53,658 nt of DNA from JAWVEV01 sp033856535. Lineage in GTDB: Bacteria > Actinomycetota > Thermoleophilia > Miltoncostaeales > Miltoncostaeaceae. Below are positions 48,175 through 53,658 of the stretch, piece after piece. Where the stretch lies: the NCBI GenBank assembly GCA_033856535.1, contig JAWVEV010000123.1:1-53658 (forward strand). Direction: 5' to 3'. Each line of letters starts with the position of its first letter. Within the stretch, counting starts at the first letter, position 1. Under the pieces are notes generated by a model, which saw nothing but the letters and a program-made list of their open reading frames with translations, was not told the DNA's origin and ran no database searches. The translations under genes and the position numbers were made by a program.

Positions 48175-48866
48175 CGCCGTCCCCCGGTGCCGGTGATCGC
48201 GATGTCCCCGAAGGGCTCCGGCTGGTCCAGGGTGGCGTCGCCGCGCCGGGTGAGCTCGAGCGCGGCCATCAGCGTGATCGCCTCCTCCAGCGGGCCCTCG
48301 CCGGTGAGCTGGGCCTCGAAGCTGATCGCGCGGCCGCGCCGGAGGGCGCCGCGCAGCCGGGCGAGCACCTGGCCCAGGTCCACCCGGCGCGAGATGAGGT
48401 GGCCCAGCGAGGGCCGCGGCGGGGCGACCAGCAGCGACGCCAGGGCGGCCGCGAGGGCCGCGGGCTCCTCGGCCGCCGGCGGCGGCGGGGGCGCGCCGGG
48501 CACCGGCAGGCGCCGGTAGCGCGGGCCGGCGTTGGCGACGGCCCGCTCGCGCAGCCAGTCCGCGGCGCGGCGGAAGGGCGCGTAGGCGAGCAGGCGGGCG
48601 GCCAGCCGCTCGCGCGCCTCGACGGCATCGGGGTCGGGCTCCTCGTCGACCGGCTCGCCCAGCAGGCGGCGGGCCTTCAGCTCCGCCAGCGCCGAGAGCA
48701 GCACGATGAGCTCGCCGGCGGTCTCCGCGTCGTGGCGCCCGTCGGCCGGGTCGCCCAGCGCGCCGAGCACCACCTCGGCCAGCGCGAGCTCGGCCAGGTC
48801 CACCTCCTCGCGCAGCACGAGGGTGAGGAGCAGGTCGAGCGGGCCCTCGAACAGCTCGAGGTCCAT
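48171..48866 (-). CDS. scpA: Segregation and condensation protein A
   Basis: ScpA is the kleisin subunit that bridges the SMC heads. The ATG at 48866 begins MDLELFEGPLDLLLTLV, the typical kleisin start, and gives 231 residues. ELIVLLSALAELKARRLL and a C-terminal winged helix with ISFEAQLTGEGPLEEAI follow. A CTG at 48905 overlapping the trpS stop as CTGA would add MTAATATDALRQQ. The gene overlaps scpB by 4 nt. Confidence 0.93.
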   Translation of the reverse strand: MDLELFEGPLDLLLTLVLREEVDLAELALAEVVLGALGDPADGRHDAETAGELIVLLSALAELKARRLLGEPVDEEPDPDAVEARERLAARLLAYAPFRRAADWLRERAVANAGPRYRRLPVPGAPPPPPAAEEPAALAAALASLLVAPPRPSLGHLISRRVDLGQVLARLRGALRRGRAISFEAQLTGEGPLEEAITLMAALELTRRGDATLDQPEPFGDIAITGTGGRR

Positions 48867-48901
48867 CTGCTGGCGGAGGGCGTCCGTGGCCGTGGCCGCC
48901 G

Positions 48902-49903
48902 TCAGAGCCCCATCGCCGCGCGGGCCTCGTCCAGCACCGGCCGCGCGATGGCCCGGGCGCGCTCGGCGCCCTCGGCGAGGATCGCCTCGATCCGGTCCGG
49001 GTCGCCCATCAGCACCTCGCGGCGCTCGCGGATCGGCCCGATGGTGTGGCGCACGCGGGCGGCGAGATCGCGCTTGTCCTGCACGCAGCCGAGCGTGGCG
49101 GTGGTGCAGCCCTCGTAGATGGCGTCGAGGTCGTCCGGCGGGGCGCCGAAGAGCCGGTGGTAGCTGAAGACGTTGCAGATCTCCGGCCGGCCCGGGTCCG
49201 ACTTCCGGATCCGCTGGGGGTCGGTGATCATGCTCATCACCAGCTTTTCGATCTCCTCGTCCGGCATGCCGAGGGTGATCGTGTTGCCGTAGCTCTTGCT
49301 CATCTTGCGGTTGTCGGTGCCCAGGATGAGCGGCGACTCGGCGAGGCGCGGCTGCGGCTCGGGGAAGACGTTCCCGTAGAGGTGGTTGAAGCGGCGGACC
49401 ACCTCGCGAGCGAGCTCCAGGTGCGGGAGCTGGTCCTGGCCCACGGGGACCTGGGTCGCCTTGTAGAGGATGATGTCGGCCGTCTGGAGCAGCGGGTAGC
49501 CGAGGAACCCGTAGGTGTCGATCCCCTCCCCCAGCTCGGCGATCTGGCCCTTGTAGGTGGGCACGCGCTCGAGCCACGGCAGCGGCGTGATCATCCCGAG
49601 CAGGATCGCGAGCTCGGAGTGCTCGGCCACGTCGGACTGGCGGAAGATGATGCTGCGCTCGGGGTCGACGCCCACCGCGATCCAGTCGGCGACCATCTCG
49701 ATCCCGTGCTGATGGATCTGCCCGACGTTCTCGTAGCCGGTCGTGAGCGCGTGCAGGTCGACCACGCAGTAGATGCACTCGAACTCGTCCTGCAGCGTCA
49801 CCCAGTTGCCGAGGGCCCCGAAGAGGTGGCCGATGTGCAGCGCCCCGGTGGGCCTCATCCCCGAGAAGACGCGGGGACGGGACGGGGCGAGGGTTCCGTG
49901 CAC
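48902..49903 (-). CDS. trpS: Tryptophanyl-tRNA synthetase
   Basis: TrpS charges tRNA-Trp. The class I motifs are RPTGALHIGHLFGALGNW (HIGH) and DNRKMSKSYGNTI (KMSKS), and the fold includes a GYPLLQTADIILYKA segment. At 333 residues it is the normal size. The GTG at 49903 follows a -10-like TAGCAT by only 6 nt, so transcription should start at the start codon itself. It heads the trpS-scpA-scpB-rluB-aroH operon and is divergent from the CPBP protease gene. Confidence 0.97.
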   Translation of the reverse strand: MHGTLAPSRPRVFSGMRPTGALHIGHLFGALGNWVTLQDEFECIYCVVDLHALTTGYENVGQIHQHGIEMVADWIAVGVDPERSIIFRQSDVAEHSELAILLGMITPLPWLERVPTYKGQIAELGEGIDTYGFLGYPLLQTADIILYKATQVPVGQDQLPHLELAREVVRRFNHLYGNVFPEPQPRLAESPLILGTDNRKMSKSYGNTITLGMPDEEIEKLVMSMITDPQRIRKSDPGRPEICNVFSYHRLFGAPPDDLDAIYEGCTTATLGCVQDKRDLAARVRHTIGPIRERREVLMGDPDRIEAILAEGAERARAIARPVLDEARAAMGL

Positions 49904-49909
49904 CGGGCG

Positions 49910-49915
49910 ATGCTA
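49910..49915 (-). promoter_or_regulatory. -10 element, leaderless start of trpS operon
   Basis: Minus-strand TAGCAT ends 6 nt before the trpS GTG. This is the spacing expected when transcription starts on the first base of the start codon. Confidence 0.5.
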
Positions 49916-50032
49916 CCGCGCGGCCCCGTCGGACTCGGCCGCCGGGCGTAACGCCCCGGTCGCCGGGGAGACGGTCCGCCCTATGCCGCGCACCGCAGCC
50001 GCCCCGCCGGTCGGGCGGAGAGGACCTGTCCC

Positions 50033-50038
50033 TACACT
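50033..50038 (+). promoter_or_regulatory. -10 element, leaderless start of the CPBP gene
   Basis: TACACT ends 7 nt before the GTG at 50046, with CGACCCC between them and no ribosome binding site. Confidence 0.5.
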
Positions 50039-50045
50039 CGACCCC

Positions 50046-50759
50046 GTGAGCACGGTCGGCACCCCCGGTCCTTTCCCGCAGGAGCCGGGCTTCTGGTGGC
50101 GCGCGGGCTCCCCGGTCGGCGCGCTGCTCCTGGCCTTCGTGGCCTCCGGGATCGTCGTCGCCCCGCTCGGCTTCACGCCAATGGGCGACGACGGGCTGCT
50201 CACGCTGGTGCAGTTCGCGAGCAGCCTGCTGATCCTGATCTTCGGCCTGCTGCTGCTGCGCGGGCTGCCGGCGCGCGACCGGCGTCGGGCGCTGGCGCCG
50301 AAGAGCGGCGTCCTCGAGGCGGTCGGGATCGGCGTGGGGGTCGGCCTCGTCATGGTCGCGCTGTCGATCGCGATCATCGGGATCGGCCTGGCGCTGGATC
50401 CCGGGCTCGAGAAGGGCCTCGACGACATCGCGCTCGAGTTCAACCCCGCGCCGTGGCAGACGGCCGTCCTGGTGTTTGCGCTCGTCGTCCTGGCGCCCTT
50501 TGGCGAGGAGCTGCTCTTCCGGGCCCTGCTGCTTCGCGCGCTGGTCCGGCGGATGCGGTTCTGGAGGGCGGCCCCGCTCAGCGCCGTGCTCTTCGCCCTC
50601 GCGCACCCCGACGGCTACCTGCTTTGGCCCCGGATCGTGTCGCTGATGGTGTGCGGGGTGGCGTTGGCATGGATCTACCGCGAGCGCGGGTACCCGGCAT
50701 CCGTGGCGGCGCATGCGACGCTGAACGCGATCGCCGCGATCTCGGTGGCGACCACGTGA
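50046..50759 (+). CDS. CPBP family intramembrane metalloprotease
   Basis: This 237-residue membrane protein belongs to the CAAX protease and bacteriocin-processing (CPBP) family. Motif 1 is EELLFRALLLRAL (EExxxR), motif 2 is FALAHPDG (FxxxH) and motif 3 is HATLNAIA (HxxxN). About six hydrophobic helices are visible, including VGALLLAFVASGIVVAPLG and VGVGLVMVALSIAIIGIGLAL. Substrates are unknown. The GTG follows a -10-like TACACT. Its stop overlaps the Crp/Fnr gene as GTGA, so the regulator is co-made. Confidence 0.92.
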   Translation: MSTVGTPGPFPQEPGFWWRAGSPVGALLLAFVASGIVVAPLGFTPMGDDGLLTLVQFASSLLILIFGLLLLRGLPARDRRRALAPKSGVLEAVGIGVGVGLVMVALSIAIIGIGLALDPGLEKGLDDIALEFNPAPWQTAVLVFALVVLAPFGEELLFRALLLRALVRRMRFWRAAPLSAVLFALAHPDGYLLWPRIVSLMVCGVALAWIYRERGYPASVAAHATLNAIAAISVATT

Positions 50760-51508
50760 ACCGCCGGGGCGAGTCGCGCGTAGATCCTTTGAACGGCCCT
50801 TCTCCGAAGGAGCACTCCGTCCGCCACCTCGACCTCTTCGCCGGCCTGGACGACCAGGCCTTCGCGCGGGCCGTCGCGGATCTCGAGCTGGTCGAGGTCG
50901 ACGCCGGCTGCGAGCTGGACGTCGCCGCGACCTCGGCGGTCTGCTGCGTGATCTCCTCGGGCCGGCTCGCCCTCTCCTTCCTCGCCGCCGAGGACCGCGA
51001 GCGGACGATCGGCATCCTCGAGGAGGGCGACGTCCTCGTGCGGCCGATGGACAGCTGGGCCGCCGTCGGCCCCCAGGTCCGCTGCTTCGCGATCGAGGCC
51101 TCCGCCGCCCGGCTGGTCCGCCGAGAGCAGCTGGACGCCTGGATGGGCGAGCCGGCGCTGGCGGCGAACGTGGTCCGGGTGCTGGCCGCCCAGGTGGCCG
51201 ACCGCGAGCTGGCGGTGGCGATCGCCCTGGAGCCCCGCGTCGAGCGCCGGCTGCTGCTGAAGCTGCGCCAGCTCGCCGAGCGCTGGGGCCGCGTGACCCC
51301 CGACGGGATCCGGCTCGACCTGCGGCTGACCCACCAGGAGCTGGCCAACATGGTCGGCGCGGTGCGCGAGTCGGTCACGATCGCCCTGGGCCGGCTGGCG
51401 AGCGCCGGCGAGATCGAGGTCCGCAACCGCACCCTGCTGATCCGCCCGCCGACCGAGCTGGACCGGCGCGCGGCGCAGGAGCAGAAGTCGGGGTCCGCCT
51501 CCTCGTAG
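50756..51508 (+). CDS. Crp/Fnr family transcriptional regulator
   Basis: The 250-residue regulator has an N-terminal cyclic-nucleotide-binding-like beta barrel (about residues 25-140, HLDLFAGLDDQAFARAVADL onward). A dimer helix follows, then a Crp-type winged helix at the C-terminus with RLTHQELANMVGAVRESVTI and GRLASAGEIEV. The phosphate-binding cassette is not conserved and there is no Fnr-type cysteine cluster, so the ligand is uncertain. The GTG overlaps the CPBP stop. An AAGGAG at about 50808 precedes a non-start GTC and does not mark a better start. Confidence 0.88.
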   Translation: MNRRGESRVDPLNGPSPKEHSVRHLDLFAGLDDQAFARAVADLELVEVDAGCELDVAATSAVCCVISSGRLALSFLAAEDRERTIGILEEGDVLVRPMDSWAAVGPQVRCFAIEASAARLVRREQLDAWMGEPALAANVVRVLAAQVADRELAVAIALEPRVERRLLLKLRQLAERWGRVTPDGIRLDLRLTHQELANMVGAVRESVTIALGRLASAGEIEVRNRTLLIRPPTELDRRAAQEQKSGSASS

Positions 51509-51571
51509 CGGCCTGACGCCGGCCCCGGCCGGCGGCCAACCCGGCAGGACCCGGGCCGCGCTGGGAGCCCA

Positions 51572-51684
51572 ACTGGCCGTCGAGGTCATGGCCGACCGCC
51601 CCTTGGAGGCGACGCGCTCCCGGGCAACCGCGGGAACCGCCGGCGCCAGGTTCGACTGGCCAACGAGGTCATGGCCGACCGCCC
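51572..51684. repeat. Direct repeat of about 30 bp, 83-bp period
   Basis: A 30-bp unit beginning ACTGGCC, followed by two variable bases and then CGAGGTCATGGCCGACCGCC, occurs at 51572-51601 and 51655-51684. It differs only at the two central bases. It lies in a 650-bp stretch without a convincing gene. Confidence 0.7.
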
Positions 51685-51793
51685 GCCGACAGGCGCGCCC
51701 AGCTCGCCGGGCCGCGGCGTTTCCGTTCGATCGGCGGCGGAGCCGGTGCTCGGCCCAGGGGTTCATGGCTCAATCCTCGGGCGATTTGACCGC

Positions 51794-51834
51794 GCCGCGG
51801 CCGATTGGCCGCATCCGGGTCAATCGGCCGCGGC
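51794..51834. repeat. 14-bp perfect inverted repeat
   Basis: GCCGCGGCCGATTG (51794-51807) and CAATCGGCCGCGGC (51821-51834) flank a 13-nt loop. It is too far from the neighbouring stops to be an obvious terminator and may be an operator or attenuator. Confidence 0.6.
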
Positions 51835-52068
51835 CGAGGCTCACCGGGATGCGTGCTAGCCGCGGATCCCGAAGGCGAGACCAGCCGAACGCAGACCCGC
51901 GCCGCGAGCACCCCCGGAACGACGCTGAGCCCCGGGGCGCCGGCGAGGACCGCCGCGCCGAGGCCGAGTAGGGCCACCCGAGGATCCCGCAGACGACGAC
52001 CGTCGCCGGCATCTTTCGCGTCCGGTGCTCGCCGGGCGGGGCGGTTCGGGGCAGCCCGGAAATGGCGC

Positions 52069-52100
52069 GGGGCGCCGCCACCTTGCGGTGACGACGCCCC
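52069..52100 (-). terminator. Hairpin with GNRA loop after the repeat-protein gene
   Basis: On the minus strand, GGGGCGTCGTCACC pairs with GGTGGCGGCGCCCC through 14 pairs including two G-U wobbles, closing a GCAA tetraloop. It starts 57 nt after the stop at 52157. Confidence 0.65.
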
Positions 52101-52156
52101 GTGATCCCATCGCCCCCGGTCACCTCCTCAGAGGCGTCCGGGTGTTGCGCGTCGGG

Positions 52157-53209
52157 CTACAGCCCGCCGAGCATGTCCTGCGCCGAGCCGGCGTCCGACA
52201 TGGCGTCCGCCACGTTGGAGACCATCTTGGCGACGGCCTGCTGCGTGTCGGACTGGCGCGCCGACTGCTTGACGTCGTTGTTGATGGACTCGCCGCTCGA
52301 GTCGGCCTTGCCGGACTGGTTGACGCCCTTGTTGTTGTCGTCGGCCGACAGCGCGGCGACCGGGACGTGGGCGCTCACCGGGATGCCGAGCGCCGCGCCG
52401 AGGGCCGCGGCCAGCACCTGCTGGTTCGAGGCGCCCTGGGCGGCGGTGTTCTCGGTGCCCTTGTGCGTGCCCTCCTGGCGGATGGACTGCGCCACGGAGT
52501 TGTTGGCCCCGTTGGCCCGGGCCCGCGCCTCGCCGCGCTGCATCGTGTCGCCGTTGTTCGAGTTGGCCGAGAGGACGGCCACCGGGACGTGGGCGTTGAC
52601 CGGCGCCGCGACGCCGGCGCCGAGCGCGATCGGGAGCACCTGCATGCTGCTGGACTTCTGGGTCGCCGTGTTCTTGGCGCCGTTGCTCGCCGACTGGTCC
52701 ACGTCCTGGGCGACGCCGGAGTTCACGGCGCGGCCGCTGGCGTCCGCCTTGCCCGCCTGGTCCACGGCGCCGTTGTTGTTGCTGGCGCCGAGCGCGCTCA
52801 CCGGGACGTTGGCGTTGATCGGGGCGGCCACGCCGGCCCCGCCCGCGACCCCGATGACCTGCATGTTGCTGGACGACTGGGTGGCGGTGTTGGTGCCGCC
52901 GCCGGCGCCGCCCTGCTGGCGCACCGACTGAACGGTCTCGGCGTTCTTCGCCGTGCCGCTCGAGGTGGCCTCGGAGTTCTGGGTGACGCTGCCGCCGTTG
53001 GAGCTGGCGTCGAGGGCGCCCACCGGAACGTTGGCGTTGACCGGCGCCGACACGCCCGCCCCGAGGGCGATCGGGAGGACCTGCATGTTGGACGCGTTCT
53101 GGGTGGAGGTGTTGTACGTGGTCGCCAGGGCCGCGGCGCCGCCGAAGCTGAGGAGGGCGGCGCTGGTCCCGATGGCGATGATGTGACGCTTCATGGTCTG
53201 ACGCTTCAT
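52157..53209 (-). CDS. Secreted protein with four repeats of about 74 residues
   Basis: The 350-residue protein has a Sec signal peptide (KRQTMKRH, then IIAIGTSAALLSFGGAAALA, cleavage near residue 29). Four tandem repeats follow at about 30-105, 106-179, 180-253 and 254-327, then a 23-residue acidic tail. Each repeat has NTATQ-like, SNMQV, GAGVxAPVNAxVPV and LxAxxNNG segments, followed by Gln/Asn/Ser-rich polar stretches. There are no cysteines. The hydrophobic VPV core recalls chaplins, and the Gln/Asn spacing recalls curli repeats, so a surface amyloid or coat protein is possible but unproven. The ATG has AAGGAG 11 nt upstream. I know of no family name. Confidence 0.85.
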   Translation of the reverse strand: MKRQTMKRHIIAIGTSAALLSFGGAAALATTYNTSTQNASNMQVLPIALGAGVSAPVNANVPVGALDASSNGGSVTQNSEATSSGTAKNAETVQSVRQQGGAGGGTNTATQSSSNMQVIGVAGGAGVAAPINANVPVSALGASNNNGAVDQAGKADASGRAVNSGVAQDVDQSASNGAKNTATQKSSSMQVLPIALGAGVAAPVNAHVPVAVLSANSNNGDTMQRGEARARANGANNSVAQSIRQEGTHKGTENTAAQGASNQQVLAAALGAALGIPVSAHVPVAALSADDNNKGVNQSGKADSSGESINNDVKQSARQSDTQQAVAKMVSNVADAMSDAGSAQDMLGGL

Positions 53210-53304
53210 TTTGGGTGCTTCTCCTTGTGTCGTTCGAGCGGTTTCGACGCTTCGCCCGTCGTTGGGCTCCGTGCGTCGAGTGGGTCGGGGGATGACCGCC
53301 GGGG

Positions 53305-53658
53305 CTAGCCCGGCCGCTCGAGCGATGGGATGAGGGCGACCGGCACGGGGGTGGCCGGCGCCGGTGGGAGGCGGCGGAGCCCGTCGGGCGGGCGCGCCAA
53401 GCCCACGAGGCCGCAGAGGGCCGCGATGCCGAAGAGGAGCGCCGTGCCCTGCCCGCCGGCCACGCCGCTCAGGCCGGCCGGGGCGGACGGGGGCACCTGG
53501 CCGTCCCGTCCCGGGGCCGCCGGGCCGGGAGCCGCGCCGCCACCCTGGCGGACGCCCGGCTCCCCCGACGGGAGGGAGGGGACGAGTCGTGCGGGCACGC
53601 CGGACGGCGCGGGCGCCCCCGGGACCGCCGGACGGGCCGAGGGCCCGGCCGGGGCGCC
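53305..53658 (-). CDS. Proline-rich protein with C-terminal membrane helix (cut by window edge)
   Basis: The frame is open from the right edge to the TAG stop at 53305, so only the C-terminal 117 residues or so are visible. They comprise a long Pro/Ala/Gly-rich stretch, one hydrophobic helix (GTALLFGIAALCGLVGLA) and a basic tail with further prolines (RPPDGLRRLPPAP). This is the layout of a wall-spanning surface protein anchored by a C-terminal helix. There is no LPxTG sorting signal. It lies upstream of and parallel to the four-repeat secreted gene, 95 bp away. A GTG at 53598 could be an internal start. Confidence 0.65.
   Translation of the reverse strand, partial: GAPAGPSARPAVPGAPAPSGVPARLVPSLPSGEPGVRQGGGAAPGPAAPGRDGQVPPSAPAGLSGVAGGQGTALLFGIAALCGLVGLARPPDGLRRLPPAPATPVPVALIPSLERPG

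Larger units (their letters stand above)
51509..52156. other. Noncoding stretch with repeats
   Basis: I find no convincing gene in these 648 bp. They hold a direct repeat, a 14-bp inverted repeat and a terminator hairpin. A hydrophobic frame on the minus strand (about 51900-52000) could be the remnant of a small membrane protein broken by a frameshift. Confidence 0.5.

Noticed and set aside
51669..51977. Minus-strand 102-codon frame as a real gene
   Set aside because: The start is a GTG with no ribosome binding site. Only the first 30 residues look hydrophobic, and the rest is Arg/Pro-rich shadow-like sequence.
52157..53209. Direct assignment as a chaplin
   Set aside because: The repeats share only a VPV-type core; the conserved chaplin Gly-Asn-Ser pattern and paired cysteines are missing.
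1..53658. CRISPR arrays, tRNA/rRNA genes, insertion sequences, toxin-antitoxin or defence systems
   Set aside because: I looked on both strands and saw no regularly spaced repeats, cloverleaf sequences, transposase motifs or defence-gene signatures.

Overview
The window is about 54 kb of very G+C-rich bacterial chromosome, roughly three quarters G+C by eye, with G or C at most third codon positions. The gene order is typical of Actinomycetota: metK-priA, then def-fmt-rsmB-rpe-ribD-ribE-ribBA-ribH, then recG-rsmD-coaD-sepIVA-like-DUF177-rpmF-plsX-acpP-rnc-smc. A DUF3352 lipoprotein, a BTAD regulator, leaderless promoters and many ATGA/GTGA/TTGA/TGATG gene overlaps suggest a deep actinobacterial lineage such as class Thermoleophilia (Solirubrobacterales or relatives). 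That lineage is an inference. I see no tRNA, rRNA, CRISPR array, insertion sequence, integrase or prophage gene. Almost every gene is chromosomal housekeeping.

Layout: 1-7848, minus strand: chromosome segregation (smc, cut by the window edge), RNA processing (rnc), phospholipid and fatty-acid carriers (acpP, plsX), L32, a SepIVA-like coiled coil, CoA synthesis and RecG. 7929-9865: L28 and three small exported or accessory genes, including a secreted trypsin-like protease. 9972-16921: a tightly overlapping minus-strand operon for formylation/deformylation, 16S rRNA methylation, pentose phosphate epimerase and riboflavin synthesis. 16977-19813: a membrane Ser/Thr kinase coupled to an unknown protein, then MscL. 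19933-25170: PriA, a tiny membrane peptide, MetK and a DUF3352 lipoprotein. 25241-30236: aroA-cmk-plsC-der-gpsA. 30301-33598: an accessory plus-strand patch (SDR, small protein, alpha/beta hydrolase, acylphosphatase). 33595-36885: hisC-aroF-tyrA. 37076-40604: the nadBAC operon, divergent from hisC. 40715-42783: methyltransferase, BTAD regulator and DUF1059. 42922-46315: a three-gene type IV prepilin/PilX-like operon. 46462-49903: trpS-scpA-scpB-rluB-aroH. 50046-51508: CPBP protease and a Crp/Fnr regulator. 51509-52156 is noncoding with repeats. 52157-53658: a secreted four-repeat protein and a proline-rich membrane protein cut by the window edge.

How the parts fit: aroF, aroA, aroH, tyrA and hisC give much of the route from DAHP to tyrosine. 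ScpA/ScpB and SMC form condensin. RibD/E/BA/H make a complete riboflavin route apart from the phosphatase. NadB/A/C make nicotinate mononucleotide from aspartate. The scp-rlu-aroH and aroA-cmk-der blocks, which are usually close together in Gram-positives, are here separated by about 16 kb that includes nadBAC, the pilin operon and accessory genes.

The most unusual points are: (1) a secreted protein with four cysteine-free repeats of about 74 residues next to a proline-rich membrane protein; (2) several genes whose conserved N-termini lie upstream of any ATG/GTG/TTG (rnc, DUF177, tyrA, the hydrolase), and a DUF177 frame with no stop that runs into plsX across a hairpin, a promoter and rpmF; (3) a consistent leaderless-promoter architecture at seven genes; (4) a candidate small RNA at about 42832-42900; (5) a PilX-like protein built on repeated SG-x-P motifs. 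Some of point (2) may be assembly or sequencing error.
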